A DNA stretch of 64,000 bases from Pseudomonas kairouanensis (GCF_004682055.1 NZ_QUZU01000006.1:148265-212264); one strand, 5' to 3'; positions 26,779 to 36,719 are shown, numbered from the stretch's first letter. Notes: generated from the letters alone by a model not told the origin. Made by a program: numbers and translations.

Positions 26779-27852
26779 ATGGCGGATACGCGTCGTTGGG
26801 TGTGGCTTGGTGGGGTTGTCCTGCTGTGCGTCTTTGTATTCTTGCTGCATTCGATCCTGACGCCGTTCCTGGTTGCGTTGCTGCTGGCCTATCTGTTCGA
26901 CCCGGTGGTGGATCGCCTGGAAAAACTTGGCCTGTCGCGCACCTGGGGTGTGGTGGCGGTGTTCGCCTTGTTCACCTTGATCATCACGGCATTGGTGTTG
27001 GTGCTGGTGCCGATGCTGGCCAAGCAACTGTTCCGCCTGTATGAGCTGGCGCCGCAGATGCTCGATTGGTTGCAGCACACCGCGATGCCGTGGGCCCAGG
27101 CCAAGTTGGGGTTGTCGGATGGCTTCTGGAAGTTCGACAAGGTCAAGGCGGCCATCAGCGAACACATGGGCCAGACCACCGATATCGTGGGTGTGGTGCT
27201 CAGCCAGGCCACCGCGTCCAGCCTGGCATTGATCGGCTGGTTGACCAACCTGGTACTGATCCCGGTAGTGGCGTTCTACCTCCTGCGCGACTGGGACATC
27301 ATGATGGCCAAGATCCGCAGCCTGTTGCCGCGCAACCGCGAGGAGCGCATCGTCTCCCTGGCTGAAGAGTGCCATGAGGTGCTGGGTGCATTCGTGCGTG
27401 GCCAGTTGCTGGTGATGCTGGCGCTGGGGATTATCTACGCGGCGGGCTTGATGGCTATCGGCCTGGAGTTGGGCTTGTTGATTGGCCTGATTGCCGGTCT
27501 TGCGGCTATCGTGCCGTACATGGGCTTTGTCATCGGTATTGGCGCGGCCTTGGTGGCAGGGCTGTTTCAGTTCGGCGGCGACCTGTACCCGATGCTCGGG
27601 ATTGTGGCGGTGTTCATGGTTGGCCAAGCCTTGGAGGGCATGGTGCTGACGCCGTTGTTGGTAGGGGATCGGATTGGCTTGCACCCGGTGGCAGTGATCT
27701 TTGCGATCCTGGCGGGCGGTGAGCTGTTTGGCTTTACCGGTATCCTGCTGGCGCTGCCGGTGGCGGCGGTGATCATGGTGCTGGTGCGCCATGTGCACGA
27801 TCTGTACAAGGATTCGGATGTGTATACCGGTGTGGAAGACCCCGATCTGTAA
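26779..27852 (+). CDS. AI-2E family transporter (PerM-type permease)
   Basis: 357 residues, seven to eight transmembrane helices: three near the N-terminus ('LLCVFVFLLHSILTPFLVALLLAYLF'-like, here summarised), an amphipathic centre (about 75-160) and a C-terminal membrane block with 'GLAAIVPYMGFVIGIGAALVAG'. This is the AI-2E/PerM superfamily; despite the name most members have unknown substrates. ATG 26779 is preceded by GGTGGAG. A GTG 12 bases upstream is less likely. It follows the DUF2066 gene by 34 bp. Confidence 0.85.
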   Translation: MADTRRWVWLGGVVLLCVFVFLLHSILTPFLVALLLAYLFDPVVDRLEKLGLSRTWGVVAVFALFTLIITALVLVLVPMLAKQLFRLYELAPQMLDWLQHTAMPWAQAKLGLSDGFWKFDKVKAAISEHMGQTTDIVGVVLSQATASSLALIGWLTNLVLIPVVAFYLLRDWDIMMAKIRSLLPRNREERIVSLAEECHEVLGAFVRGQLLVMLALGIIYAAGLMAIGLELGLLIGLIAGLAAIVPYMGFVIGIGAALVAGLFQFGGDLYPMLGIVAVFMVGQALEGMVLTPLLVGDRIGLHPVAVIFAILAGGELFGFTGILLALPVAAVIMVLVRHVHDLYKDSDVYTGVEDPDL

Positions 27853-27862
27853 TTGCGGTGTC

Positions 27863-27888
27863 ACAAACCCGGCCTGTGCCGGGTTTGT
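27863..27888 (+). terminator. Stem-loop after the PerM-type gene
   Basis: ACAAACCCGGC-CTGT-GCCGGGTTTGT, a perfect 11-bp stem 10 bp after the stop. The tract after it (CGTCTGTGGTG) is not T-rich, so it may stabilise the 3' end or act as a weak terminator. Confidence 0.6.
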
Positions 27889-28047
27889 CGTCTGTGGTGT
27901 CAAACAATTTGCGCAAAACCGGCAAGTTAACGCAAACCTTTGATTTTGCTTGTGGTCTGCTGCATTGTGCGCCCGGCGTCACGGGTATAAACTTTGCAAA
28001 CTTTACACAGAGGCCACTAACGGTTCGTTTGGAGCCGTTCAGTCAGC

Positions 28048-28752
28048 ATGAAACCGATTCAGCTGCCCTTGGGTGTGCGTCTGCGTGATGACGCCACCTT
28101 TATCAACTACTACCCAGGCGCCAATGCCGCTGCACTCGGCTATGTCGAGCGGCTTTGCGAAGCCGACGCCGGGTGGACCGAAAGCCTCATCTACCTGTGG
28201 GGCAAGCACGGCGTAGGGCGTACCCACCTATTGCAGGCCGCCTGCCTGCGTTTCGAGCAGATGGGCGAGCCGGCGGTGTACCTGCCGTTGGCGGAGTTGA
28301 TGGATCGTGGCATTGGCATCTTTGACCACCTTGAGCAGTACGAACTGGTCTGCCTGGATGACCTGCAAGCGATTGCCGGCAAGGCGGATTGGGAAGAGGC
28401 GCTGTTTCACCTGTTCAACCGTTTGCGTGACAGCGGTCGGCGCCTGCTGATTGCTGCTTCCACCTCGCCACGGGAACTGCCGATCAAGCTGGCTGATCTC
28501 AAGTCACGCATGACCCTGGCGCTGATCTTCCAGATGCGCCCGCTGTCCGACGAAGACAAATTGCGTGCCCTGCAATTGCGCGCCTCCCGTCGCGGGCTGC
28601 ACCTCACCGACGAAGTCGGGCACTTTATCCTCACCCGTGGCACCCGCAGCATGAGCGCGTTGTTCGATTTGCTCGAACAGCTCGATCAGGCCTCTCTGCA
28701 GGCCCAGCGCAAGCTGACCATCCCCTTTCTGAAAGAAACCCTCGGCTGGTAG
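28048..28752 (+). CDS. hda: DnaA regulatory inactivator Hda
   Basis: 234 residues. A AAA+ protein that with the sliding clamp promotes ATP hydrolysis by DnaA after initiation (RIDA). Seen: the clamp-binding motif QLPLGV at residues 5-10, Walker A 'WGKHGVGRTHLLQ' (about 50-62), Walker B 'LVCLDDLQAI', and sensor II 'TRGTRSMSALFDLLE' near the C-terminus. Starts at ATG 28048 after GGAG. The upstream gap of 195 bp contains the stem-loop at 27863. Confidence 0.93.
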   Translation: MKPIQLPLGVRLRDDATFINYYPGANAAALGYVERLCEADAGWTESLIYLWGKHGVGRTHLLQAACLRFEQMGEPAVYLPLAELMDRGIGIFDHLEQYELVCLDDLQAIAGKADWEEALFHLFNRLRDSGRRLLIAASTSPRELPIKLADLKSRMTLALIFQMRPLSDEDKLRALQLRASRRGLHLTDEVGHFILTRGTRSMSALFDLLEQLDQASLQAQRKLTIPFLKETLGW

Positions 28753-28965
28753 CCCGCCCTTTGTCTACGGGGCTTTCGGCAAATTACAGGCGCCAGAAAA
28801 CCCGCGTTTGGGCCAATAAAGCCACGCAAAAGGCAGGTATAGGGTGTTAAGGGCTTAGATGTCATAGTCCAAACAAGAAGTCACATAGATCGCGATTGAA
28901 TTTGCAAATCGATCTGATAGTGGGCATAGTCTCGGCTTCTTTACCTATCAGCCACGGTCGTGCCC

Positions 28966-29595
28966 ATGCTAAATCGCTTCGCACCCCTCGTGCCTCTCGC
29001 ACTCGTTACCCTGTTGTTTGGTTGCGCCTCCCACCCTCAACAGGTGGCAGAACAGCAAAAACCCCAGGTTCAAAATCAGGCAAAATTCGTCGCTGCGCAG
29101 TCTGCTTCTGTTTATGAAGAAGAGCTGGTGACCGAAAAAGAACTGGCCGACTTCTCCGGCAGCAAGCCTTACCAGCTTCCCGTTCTGGCCGACAGTATCC
29201 TTGAACGTGGCATGTCCCTGATCGGTACCCGTTACCGTTTCGGCGGTACCTCTGAAGCCGGTTTCGACTGCAGCGGTTTCATCGGCTACCTGTTTCGCGA
29301 AGAAGCGGGCATGAACCTGCCACGCTCCACTCGCGAGATGATCAACGTTAATGCTCCGTTGGTCGCGCGCAACAACCTCAAGCCTGGTGATCTGCTTTTC
29401 TTTAGTACTGCAGGCCGTGGCCGCGTCAGCCACGCCGGGATTTACTTGGGCGATAACCAGTTTATCCACTCCAGCAGCCGTCGCAGTGGCGGTGTTCGCG
29501 TCGATAACCTGGGCGACAGCTACTGGAGCAAAACCTTCATCGAAGCCAAGCGCGCACTCGCCATGGCCCCGACGACGGTTACCGCTAGCAAGTAA
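28966..29595 (+). CDS. NlpC/P60 family cysteine peptidase, lipoprotein
   Basis: 209 residues. The N-terminus is a lipoprotein signal with lipobox LFGC (Cys about 20). The C-terminal half is an NlpC/P60 (C40) domain: catalytic Cys in 'GFDCSGFIGYLFREE', His in 'RVSHAGIYLGDNQFIHS', as in cell-wall endopeptidases such as MepS (Spr). It probably cuts peptidoglycan cross-links in the periplasm. A GTG six bases upstream of the ATG is the alternative start. A paralogue follows directly, suggesting tandem duplication. Confidence 0.9.
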   Translation: MLNRFAPLVPLALVTLLFGCASHPQQVAEQQKPQVQNQAKFVAAQSASVYEEELVTEKELADFSGSKPYQLPVLADSILERGMSLIGTRYRFGGTSEAGFDCSGFIGYLFREEAGMNLPRSTREMINVNAPLVARNNLKPGDLLFFSTAGRGRVSHAGIYLGDNQFIHSSSRRSGGVRVDNLGDSYWSKTFIEAKRALAMAPTTVTASK

Positions 29596-29739
29596 ACTTA
29601 AAGTGATACTTGAAGTTTGACGTGTAAGCGCTAGAATCCTTGGATATTGTTGGAATCCGTTCGCGCGAGCTTTGCTTGCGCGTTCTGGTTTTCAGCGTTC
29701 GGCAGCGAAAGCCGCATCCAGACTAGGATTGTTCTGCAC

Positions 29740-30276
29740 ATGTCGACCTCGGCCCGCCTGATCCTTATTCTTTGCGTCGCGCTGCTCAGCGCCTGCGCAA
29801 GCCGCCCACCTCCCGCGCCCGTGGCCGTCAAGCCCAAGCCGGTGTTCAACTATTCCACCCAGAATTTCTCGCCTGCAGCCGAAGACGTGCTCTTCCGTGC
29901 CCTGGGCCTGGTCGGCACGCCTTATCGTTGGGGTGGCAACACGCCGGACTCAGGGTTTGATTGCAGTGGCTTGATCGGCTTTGTGTTCCGTGACGCTGCG
30001 GGTATCTCCTTGCCGCGTACCACCCGTGAGCTGATCGTGATGCGCGCGCAGGATGTGAGCGAGCAGAACCTGCAAACCGGTGATCTGCTGTTCTTTGCCA
30101 CCGGTGGTGGGTCCCAGGTTAGCCACGCTGGCATCTATGTGGGCGAAGGGCGCTTCGTCCACGCGCCGCAAACTGGCGGTACGGTGAAGCTCGATACCTT
30201 GTCCAAGGCCTATTGGCAGAATGCTTACTTGAGCGCCAAGCGTGTGCTGCCGGCTAATCTGGCGCGTAATCCATAG
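29740..30276 (+). CDS. Second NlpC/P60 family cysteine peptidase, lipoprotein
   Basis: 178 residues with lipobox LLSAC (Cys about 19) and the same C40 signature: 'GFDCSGLIGFVFRD' (catalytic Cys) and 'QVSHAGIYVGEGRFVHA' (His). It is about 45% identical by eye over the catalytic domain to the upstream gene, so the pair is a tandem duplication. Probable murein endopeptidase. The start at ATG 29740 is set by the signal peptide. An in-frame ATG at 29647 would add a non-homologous leader and is rejected. Confidence 0.9.
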   Translation: MSTSARLILILCVALLSACASRPPPAPVAVKPKPVFNYSTQNFSPAAEDVLFRALGLVGTPYRWGGNTPDSGFDCSGLIGFVFRDAAGISLPRTTRELIVMRAQDVSEQNLQTGDLLFFATGGGSQVSHAGIYVGEGRFVHAPQTGGTVKLDTLSKAYWQNAYLSAKRVLPANLARNP

Positions 30277-30294
30277 TTTAAACACTGATCCCAA

Positions 30295-30383
30295 TGTGGG
30301 AGGGGGCTTGCCCCCGATAGCGGTGTGTCAGCCCCATATTCATCGACTGACACACCGCCATCGGGAGCAAGCCCCCTCCCACA
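30295..30383. repeat. REPIN (GGGGGCTTGCCCCCGAT subtype)
   Basis: Inverted arms TGTGGGAGGGGGCTTGCCCC and the complement at the right end, with about 30 bp between. It is a third REP subtype in the window. It lies between the NlpC gene and the cobalamin riboswitch. Confidence 0.9.
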
Positions 30384-30479
30384 GTTGTTTTGTAGTGTTC
30401 TCAAGGGCAAGTACAACGCCAGCTTTAATTGACGCTCCACCCCCAACCCACTACCCTTCGCGACTTGTTCCAGGTGCTC

Positions 30480-30682
30480 TGTGACCCATGGGTCGACAGA
30501 GTGAAACAGGGAAGCCGGTGAGTGAGCGCACTTGTACACAGTGCTGCCGCAATTCCGGCGCTGCCCCCGCAACGGTAAATGAGTCAAGACGCTGCCTTCT
30601 GCCACTGTATCGCCCGGCGATATGGGAAGGCGCAGCGTTGGCCTGCACGCCACTCATGAGCCCGGAGACCGGCCCGGAGCAT
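30480..30682 (+). ncRNA. Cobalamin (adenosylcobalamin) riboswitch
   Basis: Leader of the cobalamin operon with the conserved riboswitch blocks in order: GTGAAACAGGGAAGCCGGTG (about 30501), GCTGCCCCCGCAACGGTAA (about 30561), the GCCACTG ... GGGAAGG pair (about 30600-30630) and AGCCCGGAGACCGGCC (about 30659). This is the class-I B12 element, whose ligand binding lowers expression of the genes after it. Boundaries are approximate. Confidence 0.92.
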
Positions 30683-30688
30683 CCAACA

Positions 30689-30730
30689 GCATCACGGTGG
30701 GCGATGCTTGGCTGTCTGTTGTTTCTTTTT
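30689..30730 (+). promoter_or_regulatory. Putative expression platform of the B12 riboswitch
   Basis: GCATC and GATGC (30689-30707) can form a short stem after the aptamer, followed by a T-rich run ending TGTTTCTTTTTCC. This resembles an attenuator, but the stem is weak. Sequestration of the cobO ribosome site is the alternative mechanism. Confidence 0.4.
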
Positions 30731-30770
30731 CCTGCCCGCCGTTTTTGTCCAGCCCCAACGGAGAGCTGCC

Positions 30771-31382
30771 ATGACCGATTCCCCCGACCGCGACGAACGC
30801 CACCTAGCGCGCATGCTGCGCAAAAAAGCCGTGATCGACGAGCGTATTGCCAATTCCCCCAACGAATGCGGCTTGCTGCTGGTGCTCACCGGCAACGGCA
30901 AAGGCAAGAGCAGCTCCGCGTTCGGCATGCTCGCCCGGGCCATGGGCCACGGCATGCAGTGTGGCGTGGTGCAATTTATCAAGGGGCGTAACAGCACGGG
31001 CGAAGAACTGTTCTTCCGCCGCTTCCCCGAGCAGGTGCGGTTCCATGTGATGGGCGAGGGCTTTACCTGGGAAACCCAGGACCGCCAACGCGACATCGCC
31101 GCCGCTGAAGCTGCCTGGGCGGTGTCCCGGCAACTGCTGCAAGACCCCTCCATCGGTATGGTCGTGCTGGACGAACTGAACATCGCCCTCAAGCACGGCT
31201 ACCTCGACCTGGACACTGTGCTGGGCGACCTGCAAGCCCGCCCGCCGATGCAGCATGTGGTGGTCACCGGCCGTGGCGCCAAGCCTGAATTGATCGAAAT
31301 GGGTGACACCGTCACCGAAATGGGCATGCTCAAGCACGCGTTCCAGGCCGGTATCAAGGCACAGAAGGGCGTCGAACTTTGA
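30771..31382 (+). CDS. cobO: Cob(I)yrinic acid a,c-diamide adenosyltransferase
   Basis: 203 residues, CobA/CobO family. Transfers the adenosyl group of ATP to cobalt. The P-loop 'LTGNGKGKSSSAFG' is at about residue 40, with 'VQFIKGRNSTGEE' and 'VVLDELNIALKHGYL' downstream. First gene after the riboswitch. ATG 30771 is preceded by GGAGAG. Its TGA overlaps the cobB TTG start. An in-frame ATG at 30708 lies within the riboswitch tail and is rejected. Confidence 0.94.
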   Translation: MTDSPDRDERHLARMLRKKAVIDERIANSPNECGLLLVLTGNGKGKSSSAFGMLARAMGHGMQCGVVQFIKGRNSTGEELFFRRFPEQVRFHVMGEGFTWETQDRQRDIAAAEAAWAVSRQLLQDPSIGMVVLDELNIALKHGYLDLDTVLGDLQARPPMQHVVVTGRGAKPELIEMGDTVTEMGMLKHAFQAGIKAQKGVEL

Positions 31383-32737
31383 ATCAGCCCCGTCATTGCC
31401 CAGCCGTATTGATCGCCGCACCGGCGTCCGGCCAGGGCAAAACCACTGTCACCGCAGCACTCGCCCGTTTGCATCGCAACCTGGGGCGCAAGGTGCGTGT
31501 GTTCAAATGCGGGCCGGACTTTCTCGACCCCATGATCCACGAGCGCGCCAGCGGGGCGCCGGTGTATCAGTTGGACATGTGGATGGTGGGTGAGCAAGAA
31601 AGTCGTCGCCTGTTGTGGGAAGCGGCAGGGGAGGCTGACCTGATCCTGATCGAAGGCGTGATGGGCCTGTTCGACGGCACCCCGTCCAGCGCCGACCTGG
31701 CGCGCCACTTCGGCGTGCCGGTACTGGGCGTGATCGACGGCACCGCCATGGCCCAGACCTTCGGCGCCCTGGCCCTGGGCCTGGCGCGCTACCAGCCGGA
31801 CCTGCCGTTTGCCGGCGTGCTGGCCAACCGTGTCGGCACCCTGCGCCATGCACAACTGCTTGAAGGCAGCCTCACCGAAGGGTTGCGCTGGTACGGCGCG
31901 CTGTCCCGCGAAACCGGGATCGAGTTGCCCAGCCGCCATTTGGGCCTGGTGCAAGCCAGTGAACTCAATGACCTCGACCTGCGCCTGGACGCCGCTGCCC
32001 AAGCCTTGGGCAGCAGTTGCGAAGTCGCGCTGCCGCCGCCGGTCACCTTCGCCGCGCCCGAAGTGGTCGTGGCCGAGCCGTTGCTCGCCGGCGTGCGCAT
32101 CGCCGTGGCCCGTGACGAAGCTTTCGCGTTCACGTACGGCGCCAGCCTTGACCTGTTGCGGGCAATGGGCGCCGAGCTTGAGTTTTTCTCACCGATCCAT
32201 GACCAGCACTTGCCCGACGCCGACAGCCTCTACCTGCCCGGCGGTTACCCGGAACTGCACCACAAGGCGCTGTCGGAAAATACCTCGATGCTCGACGCCA
32301 TCCGCGCTCACCACGCGGCGGGCAAACCCCTGCTGGCCGAATGTGGCGGCATGTTGTACCTGCTGAACTCGCTCACCGATGTGGACGGCACCCGCGCCGA
32401 ACTGGTCGGCCTGCTGCAAGGCGATGCGGTGATGCAAAAGAAACTCGCGGCCCTGGCCCTGCAAAATGTCGAGTTGCCGGAAGGCACGCTACGGGGTCAC
32501 ACCTATCACCACTCCCTGACCAGCACCGAATGCCAGCCGATTGCCCGTGGCGTCAGCCCCAATGGCGGACGCGGGGCAGAAGCGGTGTATCGACACGGGC
32601 GGATGACCGCATCCTACGTGCACTTTTATTTCCCATCGAATCCAAAAGCTGTAGCCGCACTGCTCCTGCCTTGTCAAAAACCTAATGAACGCTGCCAATC
32701 CAATGTGGGAGGGGGCTTGCTCCCGATAGGGCCATGA
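31379..32737 (+). CDS. cobB: Cobyrinate a,c-diamide synthase
   Basis: 452 residues. Glutamine-dependent amidation of cobyrinate. A P-loop-like synthetase domain is N-terminal ('VLIAAPASGQGKTTVTAAL', 'FKCGPDFLDPMI') and a class-I glutamine amidotransferase domain C-terminal (catalytic Cys in 'LLAECGGMLYL', His in 'GHTYHHSL'). The start is TTG, overlapping cobO; it gives the family N-terminus and has GAAGGG upstream. The natural end is probably near 'VAALLLP'; the last 20 or so residues ([11 protein letters not shown]) are encoded by a REP half-site. The end overlaps bluB by ATGA. Confidence 0.93.
   Translation: MNQPRHCPAVLIAAPASGQGKTTVTAALARLHRNLGRKVRVFKCGPDFLDPMIHERASGAPVYQLDMWMVGEQESRRLLWEAAGEADLILIEGVMGLFDGTPSSADLARHFGVPVLGVIDGTAMAQTFGALALGLARYQPDLPFAGVLANRVGTLRHAQLLEGSLTEGLRWYGALSRETGIELPSRHLGLVQASELNDLDLRLDAAAQALGSSCEVALPPPVTFAAPEVVVAEPLLAGVRIAVARDEAFAFTYGASLDLLRAMGAELEFFSPIHDQHLPDADSLYLPGGYPELHHKALSENTSMLDAIRAHHAAGKPLLAECGGMLYLLNSLTDVDGTRAELVGLLQGDAVMQKKLAALALQNVELPEGTLRGHTYHHSLTSTECQPIARGVSPNGGRGAEAVYRHGRMTASYVHFYFPSNPKAVAALLLPCQKPNERCQSNVGGGLLPIGP
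32704..32730. repeat. REP half-site inside the end of cobB
   Basis: TGTGGGAGGGGGCTTGCTCC with a CGATAGG end, a single REP arm of the 30295 subtype without an inverted partner. It encodes the last codons of cobB and ends 3 bp before the bluB start codon. Confidence 0.85.
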
Positions 32738-33384
32738 CCGACAACGCCTTCCCCCAAGCCGACCGCCAAGCCGTCTACCGCGCCATCGCCGAACGCCGCG
32801 ACATGCGCCACTTCAGCGGCGGCACCGTGGCCCCCGAGTTGCTGCAGCGCCTGCTCCAGGCTGCCCATCAGGCACCCAGTGTCGGCCTGATGCAGCCCTG
32901 GCGTTTCATCCGCATCAGCGACCGCCACCTGCGCGGGCAAATCCAGCAACTGGTGGAAGAAGAGCGTGTGCGCACCGCCCAGGCCCTGGGTGAGCGCTCC
33001 GATGAATTCATGAAGCTCAAGGTCGAAGGCATCCACGACTGCGCCGAAGTGCTTGTTGCGGCATTGATGGATGATCGCGAACGGCACATCTTCGGCCGCC
33101 GCACCTTGCCGGAAATGGACATGGCCTCGCTGTCCTGCGCCATCCAGAACCTATGGCTGGCCGCCCGCGTGGAAGGTTTGGGCATGGGCTGGGTCTCGTT
33201 GTTCGAACCCCAGGCCCTCGCCGACCTGCTGGGCCTGCCGCCCGGCGCGAAACCCCTGGCGGTGCTATGCCTGGGGCCCGTGGTCGAGTTCTACCCGGCA
33301 CCGATGTTGCAGCTTGAAGGCTGGACCGAGCCTCGACCGCTGAGTGACATGTTGTACGAGAATACGTGGGGAGTGAGTCAATGA
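32734..33384 (+). CDS. bluB: 5,6-Dimethylbenzimidazole synthase BluB
   Basis: 216 residues of the nitroreductase-like BluB family, which splits reduced FMN with oxygen to make the lower ligand of B12. Seen: '[14 protein letters not shown]' at the N-terminus, '[17 protein letters not shown]' (flavin site), '[21 protein letters not shown]' and '[10 protein letters not shown]'. ATG 32734 overlaps the cobB TGA. The leader is REP sequence ending GATAGGG, which is its only ribosome-site-like stretch. The stop overlaps the next start. Confidence 0.93.
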   Translation: MTDNAFPQADRQAVYRAIAERRDMRHFSGGTVAPELLQRLLQAAHQAPSVGLMQPWRFIRISDRHLRGQIQQLVEEERVRTAQALGERSDEFMKLKVEGIHDCAEVLVAALMDDRERHIFGRRTLPEMDMASLSCAIQNLWLAARVEGLGMGWVSLFEPQALADLLGLPPGAKPLAVLCLGPVVEFYPAPMLQLEGWTEPRPLSDMLYENTWGVSQ

Positions 33385-34289
33385 GTGTGGCCTTGCTGTG
33401 TGTCGCGGCAGTGGCGCTGGACGCGCTGCTGGGCGAACCCAGGCGCTGGCATCCGCTGGTGGCGTTCGGTCATTTTGCCGGGCGCATCGAGCAACGTTTC
33501 AATACCGGTGGCCGGGGCTGGCGCAGCCATGGCGTGACGGCGTGGTTTATCGCCGTCGTACCTTTGACCTTGCTGGCCACCGCCCTGTCGTGGGCACCGT
33601 ATATCGGCTGGGTGCTGGAGATTCTGGCGCTGTACTGCGCCCTGGGCATGCGCAGCCTTGGCGAGCATGTGATCCCCGTCGCCCAGGCCCTGCGCAGCGA
33701 TAACCTGGATGAAGCGCGCCAGCGTGTGAGCTACCTGGTGAGTCGCCAGACTAGCGAGCTGGACAGCACCGAAGTTGCCCGCGCCGCCACCGAGTCGGTA
33801 CTGGAGAACGGCAGCGATGCGGTGTTTGCCGCGCTGTTCTGGTTTGTGGTCGCAGGCGTGCCGGGCGTAGTGCTCTATCGGCTGAGTAACACCCTTGATG
33901 CCATGTGGGGCTATCGCAACGAACGCTTCGAGCGCTTCGGCTGGGCCGCGGCGAAAATCGACGATGTACTGAACTACATTCCTGCACGCCTGGTGGCGTT
34001 GACCTACGCGCTGCTCGGCAAAACCCGACTGGCTCTTAAGTGCTGGCGCACGCAGGGCCCGACGTGGGACAGCCCCAACGCGGGCCCGGTGATGGCGGCT
34101 GGTGCCGGTGCACTGGGCGTCGAGTTGGGCGGTGCTGCGATCTACCACGGCGAAGTGCACCAACGTCCACCCCTGGGTGAAGGCCCCGCGGCGGATGCCG
34201 GTTCAATCGACCTAGGCTGGCAACTGGTGCAGCGCGGCGTATGGTTGTGGCTGCTGATCCTGTGCGCGGGGGCGCAATTCTATGCTTGA
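33381..34289 (+). CDS. cbiB: Adenosylcobinamide-phosphate synthase (CbiB; CobD in Pseudomonas naming)
   Basis: 302 residues, integral membrane. Joins aminopropanol phosphate to adenosylcobyric acid. Typical start '[18 protein letters not shown]', then hydrophobic helices, '[20 protein letters not shown]' and '[10 protein letters not shown]', all CbiB features. ATG 33381 overlaps the bluB stop (ATGA), and the 3' end overlaps the next gene by 8 bp. An upstream in-frame start is not needed. Confidence 0.92.
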   Translation: MSVALLCVAAVALDALLGEPRRWHPLVAFGHFAGRIEQRFNTGGRGWRSHGVTAWFIAVVPLTLLATALSWAPYIGWVLEILALYCALGMRSLGEHVIPVAQALRSDNLDEARQRVSYLVSRQTSELDSTEVARAATESVLENGSDAVFAALFWFVVAGVPGVVLYRLSNTLDAMWGYRNERFERFGWAAAKIDDVLNYIPARLVALTYALLGKTRLALKCWRTQGPTWDSPNAGPVMAAGAGALGVELGGAAIYHGEVHQRPPLGEGPAADAGSIDLGWQLVQRGVWLWLLILCAGAQFYA

Positions 34290-35271
34290 ACACGGTGGGC
34301 GGCTGCGTAAGGCAGCGATTCAATACGGGATAGCAGAGGCTGACTGGCTGGACCTGTCCAGCGGCCTGGCGCCTTGGCCGTTTCCGATCCCCGAGATCCC
34401 TTCGCGGGCCTGGGCGCGCTTGCCGGAAACCGACGATGGCCTGGAGCAGGCCGCCAGCGAGTACTACGGTGCCGCGCATTTACTGCCGGTGCCCGGTTCC
34501 CAGGCGGCGATCCAGCTGCTGCCGCGCCTGCGCCGCTCGGGCAAAGTCGGCGTGCTGTCGCCGTGCTACGCCGAACATGCCCAAGCCTGGCGCCGTGCCG
34601 GTTACGTGGTGCGCGAAGTACAGGAGCAGGAAGTTGATTTTTTCCTCGACAGCTTCGATGTGCTGGTGGTGGTCAACCCCAACAATCCCACCGGCTTGAG
34701 CCTGTCCCCACAACGCTTGCTGGACTGGCACTCGCGCCTGGCCCAGCGCGGTGGCTGGCTGGTGGTGGACGAAGCCTTCATGGACGTGACCCCGCAATTG
34801 AGCCTGGCAAGCCATGCCCAGCAGGTTGGGCTGATCGTGCTGCGCTCGTTCGGCAAGTTCTTTGGCCTGGCCGGTGTGCGGCTCGGCTTTGTGCTGGCAG
34901 AGCGCCGCTTGCTCAAACTGCTCGCCGAACAGGTCGGGCCCTGGGCCGTCGCCGGGCCGACCCGAGTGCTGGGGCAAGTGTGCCTGCGGGATTTCGAAGG
35001 GCATGCGCGGCAACGTGCACGGTGTATCGAAGCCGGCCAACGTTTGTTCACTTTGCTTGAGCGCCGAGGTTTTCAACCCCACGGCGGCTGCGCGTTGTTC
35101 CAGTGGCTGATCACGCCCCATGCCGAACGCATGCACGAATTCATGGCCCAGCGCGGCATCCTGCTGCGCTTGTTTGCTCACGACAGCAGCCTGCGGTTTG
35201 GCCTGCCCGACACCGAGGGCGACTGGTCGCGCCTCGACGAAGCCCTGTTGGCCTACAAGGACGCCTCATGA
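34282..35271 (+). CDS. cobD: Threonine-phosphate decarboxylase (CobD; CobC in P. denitrificans naming)
   Basis: 329 residues, PLP-dependent class I/II aminotransferase fold. Provides (R)-1-amino-2-propanol phosphate for the nucleotide loop. Seen: '[16 protein letters not shown]' (substrate-binding start), '[12 protein letters not shown]', '[12 protein letters not shown]' (PLP Asp) and the PLP lysine in '[18 protein letters not shown]' (about residue 192). It overlaps cbiB by 8 bp and cobQ by ATGA. Confidence 0.92.
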   Translation: MLEHGGRLRKAAIQYGIAEADWLDLSSGLAPWPFPIPEIPSRAWARLPETDDGLEQAASEYYGAAHLLPVPGSQAAIQLLPRLRRSGKVGVLSPCYAEHAQAWRRAGYVVREVQEQEVDFFLDSFDVLVVVNPNNPTGLSLSPQRLLDWHSRLAQRGGWLVVDEAFMDVTPQLSLASHAQQVGLIVLRSFGKFFGLAGVRLGFVLAERRLLKLLAEQVGPWAVAGPTRVLGQVCLRDFEGHARQRARCIEAGQRLFTLLERRGFQPHGGCALFQWLITPHAERMHEFMAQRGILLRLFAHDSSLRFGLPDTEGDWSRLDEALLAYKDAS

Positions 35272-36719
35272 GTACGCTGATGGTGCAAGGCACCACCTCC
35301 GACGCGGGCAAAAGCACCCTGGTGACTGCGCTGTGTCGCTGGTTGATCCGCCAGGGCGTGGCGGTGGCGCCATTCAAGCCGCAGAACATGGCGCTTAATA
35401 GCGCCGTGACGGCCGAGGGCGGCGAGATCGGCCGCGCCCAGGCCGTGCAGGCCCAGGCGGCCAACCTGGCGCCCCACACCGACATGAACCCGGTGCTGCT
35501 CAAGCCCAACAGCGACACGGGCTCCCAAGTCATCATCCATGGCCGTGCGGTGACCAGCATGAACGCCGTGGCCTATCACGACTACAAAGCCATCGCGATG
35601 CAGGCGGTGCTGGCCTCCCATGCGCGGTTGAGCGCGGCTTACCCGGTGGTGATGGTGGAGGGCGCGGGTTCGCCCGCCGAGATCAATCTGCGCGCCAACG
35701 ATATTGCCAACATGGGCTTTGCCGAGGCGGTGGACTGCCCGGTGCTGCTGATCGCCGATATCAACCGTGGTGGCGTGTTCGCCCATCTGGTGGGCACCCT
35801 GGAGTTGCTGTCCCCCAGCGAACAGGCGCGAGTCAAAGGTTTCATCATCAACCGCTTTCGCGGCGATATCGCGTTGCTGCAGCCGGGGCTGGATTGGTTG
35901 GAGGCACGCACTGGCAAGCCGGTGGTGGGCGTATTGCCCTACGTGATGGACCTGCACCTGGAGGCCGAGGACGGCATCGACCAGCGCCAGATCAGCAAAG
36001 CCGCCCAGGTGCTCAAGGTGGTGGTGCCGGTGTTGCCGCGCATCAGCAACCACACCGACTTCGACCCGTTGCGCCTGCACCCCCAGGTGGATTTGCAATT
36101 TGTCGGCCCCGGCCAACCGATTCCGGCCGCCGACCTGATCATCCTCCCCGGCTCGAAAAGCGTGCGCAGCGACCTCGCTTACCTGCGCGCCAATGGCTGG
36201 GACACCGCGGTGGCGCGGCACCTGCGTTACGGTGGCAAGCTGCTGGGTATTTGCGGCGGCTTGCAGATGCTCGGCGAGCAGGTGCACGACCCCTTGGGCC
36301 TGGAAGGGCCGGCGGGTTCCAGCGAGGGCCTGGGGTTGCTGGCGTTCAGCACCACGCTGGAAGAAGAGAAGCAACTGCGCAACGTGCGCGGGCGTTTACG
36401 GCTGGAGGATGCCGAGGTCAGCGGGTACGAGATCCATGCGGGAGTGACGTCCGGCGAAGCCTTGTCGAGCGCTGCGGTCGTGCTGGATGACGGCCGCAAC
36501 GACGGCGCCCAGAGTGCAGACGGGCAGATCCTTGGTACCTACCTGCATGGCCTGTTCGAAACCCCGGCCGCCTGTAGCGCCTTGTTGCGCTGGGCGGGGC
36601 TGCAGGCTGTGCAGGAGGTGGATTACCACGCATTGCGCGAGCGCGATATCGAGCGCTTGGCGGACTTGGTGCAAAACCATTTGGACACTGACCTCTTGCG
36701 CAACCTATGCGGGATTTAA
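35268..36719 (+). CDS. cobQ: Cobyric acid synthase
   Basis: 483 residues, normal length. Four glutamine-dependent amidations on adenosylcobyrinate a,c-diamide. N-terminal nucleotide-binding domain '[20 protein letters not shown]' and '[13 protein letters not shown]'; C-terminal class-I glutamine amidotransferase with Cys in '[12 protein letters not shown]' and His in '[10 protein letters not shown]'. ATG 35268 overlaps the cobD stop. A longer in-frame start at 35103 lies inside cobD. Confidence 0.95.
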   Translation: MSTLMVQGTTSDAGKSTLVTALCRWLIRQGVAVAPFKPQNMALNSAVTAEGGEIGRAQAVQAQAANLAPHTDMNPVLLKPNSDTGSQVIIHGRAVTSMNAVAYHDYKAIAMQAVLASHARLSAAYPVVMVEGAGSPAEINLRANDIANMGFAEAVDCPVLLIADINRGGVFAHLVGTLELLSPSEQARVKGFIINRFRGDIALLQPGLDWLEARTGKPVVGVLPYVMDLHLEAEDGIDQRQISKAAQVLKVVVPVLPRISNHTDFDPLRLHPQVDLQFVGPGQPIPAADLIILPGSKSVRSDLAYLRANGWDTAVARHLRYGGKLLGICGGLQMLGEQVHDPLGLEGPAGSSEGLGLLAFSTTLEEEKQLRNVRGRLRLEDAEVSGYEIHAGVTSGEALSSAAVVLDDGRNDGAQSADGQILGTYLHGLFETPAACSALLRWAGLQAVQEVDYHALRERDIERLADLVQNHLDTDLLRNLCGI

